From positions 1-54,499 of the IMG/VR virus record IMGVR_UViG_3300028786_000010: a stretch of DNA of 54,499 nucleotides, one strand, 5' to 3'. A program made the translations under genes and the position numbers. A model generated the notes under the pieces. It was not told the DNA's origin, made no database searches, and saw only the letters and a program-made list of their open reading frames with translations. Every line of letters begins with the position of its first letter. Positions within the stretch are counted from its first letter, which is position 1. The DNA is from a virus. This document shows positions 30,956 to 37,658 of the stretch, one piece after another.

Positions 30956-31020
30956 ATTTCCGGTACCGCTTATTGACGCCAGACTGCACCGTCGGGCAGA
31001 ATAAGCGGTACCGGAAATTC
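30954..31020. promoter_or_regulatory. Promoter held between arms of a perfect 21-bp inverted repeat
   Basis: The left arm 30954-30974 and right arm 31000-31020 are exact complements, 25 bp apart; each contains the palindrome CGGTACCG. The -35-like TTGACG (30973-30978) begins at the edge of the left arm and the -10-like CAGAAT (30997-31002) runs into the right arm. The layout suggests two operators that close the promoter of the ribbon-helix-helix gene downstream. Confidence 0.65.
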
Positions 31021-31038
31021 ACTGAGAGGGCGCAGATC

Positions 31039-31476
31039 ATGAGCATCATCAAGCTGATGGCAGGCCAGTTCGCCGACGACTCCACCGTCAGTGAAGAAGA
31101 GATCTACGAGGCCAACCGAACGGCGGGCAGCTTCAACACCGAAACCGCCGAATGGTGGGCCGCGACCGACGGCACCACCGACCGGGTGTGGCGTACACCA
31201 TCCGGTCGGTGGGTCTACACCAGCAAGCACCGCGACTGCTACCTCACCATCGCGCAGGCCCGCGAATGGCTGGCCGCCCACGGCCACAGCGACGTCATCG
31301 TCAAATACATCGACCGTGAGCAGGATGGCCCCGGACGTCCGGAGATCGGCCCGGAAATCAAGTTCCGGGTGCCCGAGCAGGTTCGCGACGCCATCGACCA
31401 GATGGCCCGAGAGAACGGCGTTACCCGCGCCGACCAGCTCCGCATGATCGTGATGGACGTCGTTCCGCTCGGCTAA
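31039..31476 (+). CDS. Ribbon-helix-helix DNA-binding protein
   Basis: 145 aa from ATG 31039, preceded by GAGAGGG. The C-terminal 45 residues (EIKFRVPEQVRDAIDQMARENGVTRADQLRMIVMD) fit an Arc/CopG ribbon-helix-helix. The N-terminal 95 residues (WWAATDGTTDRVWRTPSGRWVYTSKHRDCYLTIAQAREWLAAHG) form a separate domain of unknown role. The inverted repeat at its promoter makes autoregulation likely. It ends the rightward operon at a strong convergent terminator. Confidence 0.75.
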   Translation: MSIIKLMAGQFADDSTVSEEEIYEANRTAGSFNTETAEWWAATDGTTDRVWRTPSGRWVYTSKHRDCYLTIAQAREWLAAHGHSDVIVKYIDREQDGPGRPEIGPEIKFRVPEQVRDAIDQMARENGVTRADQLRMIVMDVVPLG

Positions 31477-31489
31477 CTTCACGCCCAAA

Positions 31490-31531
31490 AGCGCCCCCAC
31501 CCCGCCGGAATGGCAGAGGTGGGGGGCGCTT
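31490..31531. terminator. Convergent bidirectional terminator
   Basis: AGCGCCCCCAC (from 31490) pairs with GTGGGGGGCGCT (31519-31530), 11-12 bp with one bulged G, and A/T residues flank the stem (CAAAA before). It lies between the rightward operon and the end of the late leftward operon. Confidence 0.7.
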
Positions 31532-31605
31532 CGGTGTGCCTTGACCTGCGGCGGCCCGCTGTACGGACTGCTGACGGCTTTTGATCTACCGCCGTGGGTG
31601 ATTCC

Positions 31606-31953
31606 CTACGCCTGATGTGCGCCTGTGGCGCTTACGGGCGCGGTGACCTGGGTTCGGATGAACGCGGCCGCGGCGGCGCCGACGAACGACATGATCGCGG
31701 CCTGGCCTTCGGCGCTGATGTGCAGGCCGAATCCGACGGCGAGCGCGAGCAGCGCCTGGGCGAGGCCGAGCAGGGCTGCGACCTGACCGTCGCGCTTCAC
31801 CCAGACGGCGACGATGAGGCCGGCGACTGCGGTGGCGCCGGCGTTGAGCCAGGCCTGGTGGTCGGCGTCGAGGTGGATGACGAAGGCGCCGAACAGGCGA
31901 GCGGCGGTGGCGAAGACGGTCAGCCAGAGCGCCGGGTCGCGGGAGAGTCTCAT
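31606..31953 (-). CDS. Holin-like protein, probably 3-4 TM
   Basis: 115 aa from ATG 31953, with GGAGCCCC upstream. Hydrophobic segments: ALWLTVFATAARLFGAFVIHL, LNAGATAVAGLIVAVWV, ALLGLAQALLALAVGFGLHI and AIMSFVGAAAAAFIRTQV. Size and topology resemble holins of actinophages that lie after the lysin gene. It is the last late gene and is separated from the lysin by four small genes. It shares an intergenic region with a CTATAG array. Confidence 0.7.
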   Translation of the reverse strand: MRLSRDPALWLTVFATAARLFGAFVIHLDADHQAWLNAGATAVAGLIVAVWVKRDGQVAALLGLAQALLALAVGFGLHISAEGQAAIMSFVGAAAAAFIRTQVTAPVSATGAHQA

Positions 31954-32034
31954 TAGGGGCTCCGATCTCGAGGGGCTTGCCGGAATTTGACGGACGTCCG
32001 ATCAGTGGTGTCGCTTCCCCCGAACGGGCAGTAG

Positions 32035-32073
32035 CTATAGCGGACTATAGACATGAGCTATAGCTCGCTATAG
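32035..32073. promoter_or_regulatory. Four helically phased CTATAG sites
   Basis: CTATAG lies at 32035, 32045, 32058 and 32068, that is two pairs, each with 10-bp start-to-start spacing. The hexamer is palindromic and AT-rich within a high-GC genome. The last copy includes TATAGA, a possible -10 for the rightward gene at 32113. The array lies between that gene and the leftward holin, so it could control either or both. Confidence 0.6.
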
Positions 32074-32112
32074 AGTTGTGTCATCGAAAGCGACGACATC
32101 CCGGAGGACGAA

Positions 32113-32595
32113 ATGACCACCCACATCGCCACCATCGGCACCGCGACCGACGTCGTCCTCGGCGACACCTGCGACCTGACCGTCTACCGGGCCAAGACCG
32201 AGATCAGCGCCTACCTCGGCAGCGACGAGGAAACCACCGAGTATGTCGCCGATGGCGACGCCACTTTCACCAGCGACCTCACGGTCCTGCTGGACGACGA
32301 GGACCGCGACGTGAAGGCCATGGCCGAGGCCGACGACATCCTGACCGCCCGGGGATACACGCGTACCAGCGATTGGGGGTTCGGCGGCAACGCCATGTAC
32401 GCCGAAGTCGAGGCGGCCGACGAGGACCTGGTGAGGGAATTGACGATCGTGGCCGCTGAGATCGACACGAAGATGGCCCGTCGCGACCTGCTCGTGCAAT
32501 CGCTGATGGACACCCCGGTGGCGCGCAAGCGGATCGCCGAGGCGGCCAAGCTGAGCGAGCCCCGGCTGTACCAGATCCGCGACGGACGACGGTAA
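32113..32595 (+). CDS. Plus-strand orphan gene with C-terminal HTH-like segment
   Basis: 160 aa from ATG 32113, with CGGAGGACG upstream. The N-terminal 100 residues are acidic and beta-rich (TDVVLGDTCDLTVYRAKTEISAYL). The C-terminus (PVARKRIAEAAKLSEPRLYQIRDGRR) looks like an XRE-type helix-turn-helix found at the end of small actinomycete proteins. It lies alone on the plus strand within late minus-strand genes and may be expressed from the prophage. Autoregulation through CTATAG sites is a guess. Confidence 0.65.
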   Translation: MTTHIATIGTATDVVLGDTCDLTVYRAKTEISAYLGSDEETTEYVADGDATFTSDLTVLLDDEDRDVKAMAEADDILTARGYTRTSDWGFGGNAMYAEVEAADEDLVRELTIVAAEIDTKMARRDLLVQSLMDTPVARKRIAEAAKLSEPRLYQIRDGRR

Positions 32596-32619
32596 GAGAC
32601 GCTCCGGGCGTCCGGGCAC

Positions 32620-32643
32620 CGGCCAGGCCGCGAATCCTGGCCG
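32620..32643. terminator. Convergent hairpin
   Basis: CGGCCAGG (32620-32627) pairs with CCTGGCCG (32636-32643), loop eight bases, between convergent genes ending at 32595 and 32727. Confidence 0.5.
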
Positions 32644-32726
32644 TAACCCCGGCGCCGGACCCGGGGGTCATGGGCTGTGGTGGCGCAGGGGCCGCCCGAA
32701 CACCCGGAGCGGGTCTGTGGGGATTC

Positions 32727-32978
32727 CTAGACGCGCGGCGGCCACCACGCGGTGTGCTCCGCAGCCCCGTCGACGGACGGCCCGTCCAGCAGTCGCACCG
32801 AGGTCTTACTCAGCGGCGCGGCCGGGGTGTCGACGAAGACCCGCAGGTTGACCACCCATCCGCCGTCAGGGTGTTCGCCCCACACGCGGGTGATGACGGC
32901 CGGGGCCTCGCTCGATCCGTTGTTCAGCGCCGGATCGACGTGGGCGATGACCATCCGGCACAGGCTCGGCTTCTGCAT
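32727..32978 (-). CDS. Small hypothetical late protein
   Basis: 83 aa from ATG 32978, with GGAGGAG upstream. Beta-rich sequence (CRMVIAHVDPALNNGSSEAPAVITRVWGEHPDGGWVVNLRVFVDTP). No membrane segment or enzyme motif. Likely expressed with the lysis genes. Confidence 0.6.
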   Translation of the reverse strand: MQKPSLCRMVIAHVDPALNNGSSEAPAVITRVWGEHPDGGWVVNLRVFVDTPAAPLSKTSVRLLDGPSVDGAAEHTAWWPPRV

Positions 32979-33010
32979 TGCTACTCCTCCGAAGGGTTTA
33001 CGGTGGCCCG

Positions 33011-33325
33011 GTGGACAAGCTGACCGGCCGCCAGCGGATGGCGGTCGCCAAGATTTCCGGGGCTGCCGAGTTGCTGACCATCGGCCGCTACAGGGACACG
33101 CCACGGGACCGGGCGGTCGCCCAGCTGCACGCGATCAGCGACGACCCGGCGGTGCTCGGCGCCGCCCTGGGCAATGTGCTGTACCGGATCGCGGTGGAGT
33201 CACCTGGCTATCAGGTGACGGCCGATCTGCTGCGCGCGGCCGGCGCCGATGAGGACGCGGCAGCGGCGAGGCTGGCGTGGCAGCGGGACCGGGCCAGCCG
33301 CAACGATGGTGGCTTCAGGTTGTAG
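33011..33325 (+). CDS. Small plus-strand gene within the lysis region
   Basis: 104 aa from GTG 33011. Helical (GRQRMAVAKISGAAELLTIGRYRDTPRDRAVAQLHAI) with strong GC-rich third positions, so it is probably coding. Its stop is three bases from the convergent stop at 33329. Function unknown; may be a prophage-expressed moron with the other plus-strand gene nearby. Confidence 0.55.
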   Translation: MDKLTGRQRMAVAKISGAAELLTIGRYRDTPRDRAVAQLHAISDDPAVLGAALGNVLYRIAVESPGYQVTADLLRAAGADEDAAAARLAWQRDRASRNDGGFRL

Positions 33326-33328
33326 CGC

Positions 33329-33673
33329 CTATTCGCAGTTCTTCGCAAGATCGATCCACGCTTGTGTGATCGTCTTGTACGTCTTGGTCGGGGGATTCGG
33401 CGGATCTTCCAGATACGCATCACGAATGGTGGTGATAAACGCACAGGACGCGGCCCTGTTTTGTGCCTGACGCTGCGCTTCCTGGGCAGCGTCTTTCGCA
33501 TCCTGTTCGCGCTGAATCTGTAGCGCGCGGTCGATGGCTTTGTCGCTGGCCTGCACGGAGATACTGACCGCAGTGACCATGCACACGAGCATCCCGGCGA
33601 TGACGATCAGGATCGAGTACATCGCCGAGTGCTGGACCCCATGCGCCGCGAGCACCTTCCGGAATGGGCTCAA
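33329..33673 (-). CDS. Single-TM protein with coiled coil, lysis-region
   Basis: 114 aa from TTG 33673, which overlaps the upstream stop as TTGA and has GGTGAG upstream. TM segment MYSILIVIAGMLVCMVTAVSISV, then a charged helix (DKAIDRALQIQREQDAKDAAQEAQRQAQNR). The layout resembles i-spanin-like or holin-accessory proteins next to lysins, but an actinomycete host has no outer membrane. Coupled to the two-TM gene before it. Confidence 0.62.
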   Translation of the reverse strand: MSPFRKVLAAHGVQHSAMYSILIVIAGMLVCMVTAVSISVQASDKAIDRALQIQREQDAKDAAQEAQRQAQNRAASCAFITTIRDAYLEDPPNPPTKTYKTITQAWIDLAKNCE

Positions 33674-33954
33674 CTCTCACCACCCGAAGACGATGCGGGC
33701 AACGGACCGGGCTGCGATCCCGGCGGCGAGGAGGCCGAGGGCGAAGACGGCGAAGCGGTAGGTGTCCCAGAACGCCACGCGATCACGTGCAGGATTCCCG
33801 GCACGTTGGACATCAGCGCTCCGACCGTCAGTAGCTCGATGCTGACGGATGCTGGGGGGTCGAAGAAGATCCCCGCCTGCCTTGCGATGATCAACACTCC
33901 GAGAATGAAGATCACCGTGTCTCGGAACACCACCACCCAGCCTGGCCTGCTCAC
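33670..33954 (-). CDS. Two-TM protein, candidate second holin
   Basis: 94 aa from GTG 33954. Two hydrophobic segments (VVVFRDTVIFILGVLIIARQAG and IELLTVGALMSNVPGILHVIAW) and a Pro/Ser-rich hydrophilic tail. This type is common directly after endolysin genes in actinophages. A frame that starts at ATG 33958 overlaps it but gives a hydrophilic shadow product. Confidence 0.6.
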   Translation of the reverse strand: MSRPGWVVVFRDTVIFILGVLIIARQAGIFFDPPASVSIELLTVGALMSNVPGILHVIAWRSGTPTASPSSPSASSPPGSQPGPLPASSSGGES

Positions 33955-33998
33955 TCATGGTCCGCCGAACTGATCACACGAGACCGATCCGCCGGGGG

Positions 33999-34931
33999 TC
34001 ACGCCGGCGAGCCGAACGCGTGCGCGAAAGCCTCGCGAACCGCCGTGGTGACCTCTTCCTGGCTGACCGGATCGGTGGTGTCCGGCATCCCGGCCAGAAC
34101 GAGGGAGGCGACGCCGGGGGCGAGCGCGGCGGCCAGGGCCTGCTCGTCGACCGCATCCTTAGCGGCCAGCGCGGTGATCGCCGCCGTGAGCGACTTCCCC
34201 ATCGCAGCGACGTCTTTGCGGAGTGCCCTGGTCTCATCGAGCGCGAGGCTGGCACGCGAGGCGTACCGCAGTGCCCACGCCACGGTCATTTCGGGGTTGT
34301 AGCCCGGCTTGCCCACCACGCCGGGGTTGACGTCGTTGGTGATCTTGTCGGCGTTCAGCAACTCGTCGGGCGTCATGTCGTCCTCCTCGGGAATCAAGCC
34401 GATGTGCTGCAGCCAGCGGGTGGCGAGCCGGATCATCCGGTGGCCGTCCGCGTCGCGGAACTCAGACTCATGGGTGTGGAGCAGGTGGGAGCTGTCACCG
34501 GTCGTGCGGCGGCCTTCGCGGTCCCAGCGCTTCACGACCTTGCCGTCGGGCGAGTAGATGACCTCGCGCAGATCAGCGGTGTCCGGGTCACCGGCCTTGC
34601 ACAGCCCGACCAACCAGACGCTGTAGTCGCGCAGATCGTACGTCCCGCGCGCGGTCGTGACCTTGAAATAGCCGATGTCCATCGCGGACGCGTAGTTGTC
34701 CAGGCCGCGCTTGTCGCGGGGCGACTCGTCGACGGAATACCGGTGCCCGCTGGTACGGATCTGGTCCTTGCCCAGGTGGTAGCTGTCGCCGCCCTCGGCA
34801 TGGCTGGCGTCGCCGACGATGCCGGCCTCGGCCGGGTCGAGGTCCACATCGACGGTCTTGCCCGGGTGCAGATCCAGATACTGCAGCAGCAGCGCCCGTG
34901 CCGCCTTGTGGTTGGCCTTCGCGGTCGTCAT
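33999..34931 (-). CDS. Endolysin candidate with M15-like peptidase domain
   Basis: 310 aa from ATG 34931, directly after the previous stop. Residues 35-165 carry GDASHAEGGDSYHLGKD (H52), NYASAMDIG (D85) and LLHTHESEF (H152, H154), an arrangement compatible with the His/Asp/HxH zinc site of LAS/M15 peptidases. The C-terminal ~130 residues are helical (ALRKDVAAMGKSLTAAITALAAKD) and may bind or multimerise. Position between tail and holin genes supports lysin. No classic cell-wall-binding repeat is seen. Confidence 0.55.
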   Translation of the reverse strand: MTTAKANHKAARALLLQYLDLHPGKTVDVDLDPAEAGIVGDASHAEGGDSYHLGKDQIRTSGHRYSVDESPRDKRGLDNYASAMDIGYFKVTTARGTYDLRDYSVWLVGLCKAGDPDTADLREVIYSPDGKVVKRWDREGRRTTGDSSHLLHTHESEFRDADGHRMIRLATRWLQHIGLIPEEDDMTPDELLNADKITNDVNPGVVGKPGYNPEMTVAWALRYASRASLALDETRALRKDVAAMGKSLTAAITALAAKDAVDEQALAAALAPGVASLVLAGMPDTTDPVSQEEVTTAVREAFAHAFGSPA

Positions 34932-35969
34932 TCAGGTCCCCTGGCAGGCGATCGAGTTAGCGGCGGCCGCGGCGGCAGCCTGGGACAGGCGCCCGGCGTC
35001 GCCGGCGGACGCGGTCACGTACGCGGCGGCCTCGGCCAGCCACTGGTCGCCCATCTCGCACCAGAGCGTCGTGCTCGGATCGGCGAGGCCCTGCGAGCCC
35101 GGACCGCCCGGGGTGGACACCAGCTGCAGGTGCGCACGGCGGCCCTGGTCGTCGGTGGCCGCGCCGGACAGTCCCGAATACACGCCCGCCCTGCCCACCG
35201 GGTAGGTGAGGAAGTACAGCGAGCGGGCGGTGTAGGCGCCGTGGTCCGGGTCCTGCTCGACCGTCTGCCCGTCGATATACGGCCAGCCTGCCCAGTCGCT
35301 GCGGTACGCCGTCACCTCGCGGCGGGTGATGTCCACGACCAGCTGCTGCAGGCCTGTGCGGCCGAAGCCTGCCGCGCTGGCCTGGGTGAGGTAGTCGGCG
35401 GCGCCCGCGGAGACGTTGTGCACGCAGTAGGCCGCGTCATTGGCCGATCTGGAGTAGGTGAGGCACTGACCGGTCGAGTTCGTGAGCCGCGTCGTGCCCG
35501 AAACGAGCAGCCGAGTGATGGCCTGCAGCGGCTCCGGGTCGGTGAGCGCGCCATGCTTCCACGCCTCGAGCAGCGCGGGCCCGACGTGGCCGGCCAGCGT
35601 CACGGTGTACGTCGTGCTCGCGGGATTGGTGGTCCCGTCTTGGAAGGCGTCCCAGGGGATGCTGACGCCCCAGCCGCCGTCCGGGTTGCGCAGCGCCATG
35701 ATGGCCGAGATCAGGCTGGGGATCTGCGAGTCGCCCCAGCCGTACAGCCGGCCGGTCGCCAGCAGCGCATTGCTGAAGATCATCGCCTGGGATGAGGCAG
35801 GCGCCGGCGCGAGCTCGTACGCGTCCAGCGCCGACACGGCGACGGCCCGCCACTGCTGCGACCGTGTCAGGGGCGGAGTCGGCGCGGAGTCCGACGGGCT
35901 CGGGTCCGCCTGAATCGGGGCAGCCAGAAGGGCCGCCGCGGTGAATGCGGCGGCTGCGGTGCGCAGCAT
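34932..35969 (-). CDS. Secreted protein with alpha/alpha-toroid-like motif
   Basis: 345 aa from ATG 35969, with TAGGAGCAC upstream. A clear Sec signal peptide: MLRTAAAAFTAAALLAAPIQA, cleavage after AXA-like IQA near residue 21. The mature part has NPDGGWGVSIPWDAF, a GGWG motif seen in toroid enzymes such as prenyl cyclases and some glycan-active proteins, and repeats of helical pairs. It is encoded between a tail protein and the lysin. Signal peptides are rare in virion proteins, so an exported lysis or cell-wall function, or lysogenic conversion, is plausible. Confidence 0.6.
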   Translation of the reverse strand: MLRTAAAAFTAAALLAAPIQADPSPSDSAPTPPLTRSQQWRAVAVSALDAYELAPAPASSQAMIFSNALLATGRLYGWGDSQIPSLISAIMALRNPDGGWGVSIPWDAFQDGTTNPASTTYTVTLAGHVGPALLEAWKHGALTDPEPLQAITRLLVSGTTRLTNSTGQCLTYSRSANDAAYCVHNVSAGAADYLTQASAAGFGRTGLQQLVVDITRREVTAYRSDWAGWPYIDGQTVEQDPDHGAYTARSLYFLTYPVGRAGVYSGLSGAATDDQGRRAHLQLVSTPGGPGSQGLADPSTTLWCEMGDQWLAEAAAYVTASAGDAGRLSQAAAAAAANSIACQGT

Positions 35970-36011
35970 GAAGTGCTCCTAGCGATGGCAGGAGTGGTGG
36001 AAAAAGCGCGC

Positions 36012-37658
36012 CTAGCGGCGGCGTACGGCCGGGCGCTTGACGAGCGCGGCCATGGCCCGGGCCACGGACGGCGAGAACGAATCGAGGTCCAGCGTCGCGG
36101 CGGCCTCGGACGCGGAGTAGCTCGTGGCGGCGATCTTGAAGATGGTCAGGCCGTCACGCCCGTCGGAATTCAAGGCGCTCGGGTAGCTCTCCACGCCACG
36201 GACCCGGATGAGGTTGCCGGGGCGGATCTCCCACGGCATGACCATCCGGCCGGTCAGCGTGTCGAGGATCGGCGTGCGAACGGTCAGGCTGCCCTGGTTG
36301 ATCGGGAACCTGTGCTCGGCCATGTACTGGTCGCCGACCTGACCGGCATTGGTCGACGTGCTGGCCTCATCGCCCAGATCGACGAACGCAACGCGGTCGA
36401 ATCCTGCGGCGGTCAGGTCGGGCACCGACTGAGAGCTGACCCTGATGTGTGTGGTGCCCCGATTGCGGTACCGCACAGCGATCTTGTTGAACACCGTGTT
36501 GCCGGAGGCGGGCGAGGTGAAGCCGTCGAGCACGTCAGCCTCGTACCGCACGGTGCTCGGCCAGGGCACCCACTCGAACTTGAACTTGTCACCGTTGTTC
36601 GGGTTGGACTCCCACAGGTGGTATGTGTAGCCCTGCTCGAACTGGATTAGGTCTTCGAGCACCTTCGCCGGGGTGACGCCGTCCGGGTAACAGAGCTGCT
36701 CGATCAGGTACGAGGTGGTGAAGATGGCCGCGTTAGGGCCGTCGACCGTCGCGCCGAGGATCCGGCCCAGCAGGTCCTCGACCACCTGGTGCGCGAGCAC
36801 CATGTCCGAGGTGTACGAGGCACCGGTCAGCAGTTCGTTGCCGGACTTGTCGTAGCGGGTCGCCAGAAGATTGACGCCGGAGACCTGCAACCACCACGTG
36901 TCAGCCGAGACGCTCGACGCCGCACCTGTGTAGTGAAACCGGATGATGGGCCGGTTGCGGCCAGCCGTCCAGTCGGTGCCGATGACTTTGGTGGTAGCGC
37001 TCGACGTGGTGGAGAACGTGGTGGAGAAGGCAATGTCCGCCGCGCCCACGCCGGCCGTGGCGGCGTACATGGAGTGGGTGATGTTGGCTGTCGTCAGCCC
37101 GCAGTCGTAGTTATAGCTGAGCCGGCCCATCTTCTGGCCGGCTTCGGCGAGACCGCGATGCGCGGCCACTGTCCGGGACGGGATTGCGCCATCGACCGAG
37201 GTGCCCTGCGGAATCCGCAGGAACATCACCGGAACACCGGTGTCGTTGACGTCGCCGACCTGCTCGACACTCGACGCCTGGGTCGCATTGTCGACCTTGT
37301 CCCAGCGGGTCATGTCGGTGTCGACCATGTAGTACTGCCGGGTGTCGTCGGACAAGTGCGCCTGCCCGCCGACCGCGGCCAGGGCGTACGTCTCGCCATC
37401 GTCGCCCGCTGACCGGCCAGGATCCTGTAGGCGGCCCTCCCAAACCGTGGCGCCGGTGCGGCCGTCGTAGACGTAGAGCCGGCCGAACTGGGCGATCTCT
37501 CCGGGCATGAACCGCAGCGGCCGATGCAGCGACAGGGTGCACGTGTCGAAACCGCCCGGCGACGTCGAGCCGAACACCAGATCGGCGACCTCGTTCGTGA
37601 TGTGGACGTCGCGCGTCGACGTACGCAGCCGAACGGACAGCGGCACCGGCAGGCTCAT
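36012..37658 (-). CDS. Minor tail protein (Tal/baseplate-like)
   Basis: 548 aa from ATG 37658, which overlaps the previous stop as ATGA; an earlier in-frame start is rejected. The N-terminus (VPLSVRLRTSTRDVHITNEVADLVFGSTSPGGFDTCTLSLHRPL) and later GRLYVYDGRTGATVWEGRLQ are typical of siphophage tail proteins that follow Dit. The middle is variable, and the C-terminus (IRPGNLIRVRGVE, AATLDLDSF) resembles the end of gp27-like hub proteins. Likely part of the tail tip. Confidence 0.75.
   Translation of the reverse strand: MSLPVPLSVRLRTSTRDVHITNEVADLVFGSTSPGGFDTCTLSLHRPLRFMPGEIAQFGRLYVYDGRTGATVWEGRLQDPGRSAGDDGETYALAAVGGQAHLSDDTRQYYMVDTDMTRWDKVDNATQASSVEQVGDVNDTGVPVMFLRIPQGTSVDGAIPSRTVAAHRGLAEAGQKMGRLSYNYDCGLTTANITHSMYAATAGVGAADIAFSTTFSTTSSATTKVIGTDWTAGRNRPIIRFHYTGAASSVSADTWWLQVSGVNLLATRYDKSGNELLTGASYTSDMVLAHQVVEDLLGRILGATVDGPNAAIFTTSYLIEQLCYPDGVTPAKVLEDLIQFEQGYTYHLWESNPNNGDKFKFEWVPWPSTVRYEADVLDGFTSPASGNTVFNKIAVRYRNRGTTHIRVSSQSVPDLTAAGFDRVAFVDLGDEASTSTNAGQVGDQYMAEHRFPINQGSLTVRTPILDTLTGRMVMPWEIRPGNLIRVRGVESYPSALNSDGRDGLTIFKIAATSYSASEAAATLDLDSFSPSVARAMAALVKRPAVRRR

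Noticed and set aside
33677-33958. Hydrophilic frame from ATG 33958
   Set aside because: Overlaps the two-TM frame and reads as a shadow; the other frame has conserved-type hydrophobic segments and couples to the next gene.
33957-35795. 612-codon plus-strand frame opposite the lysin and secreted protein
   Set aside because: Arg/Gly-rich composition and no motif; the minus-strand genes have starts, signal peptide and coupling.
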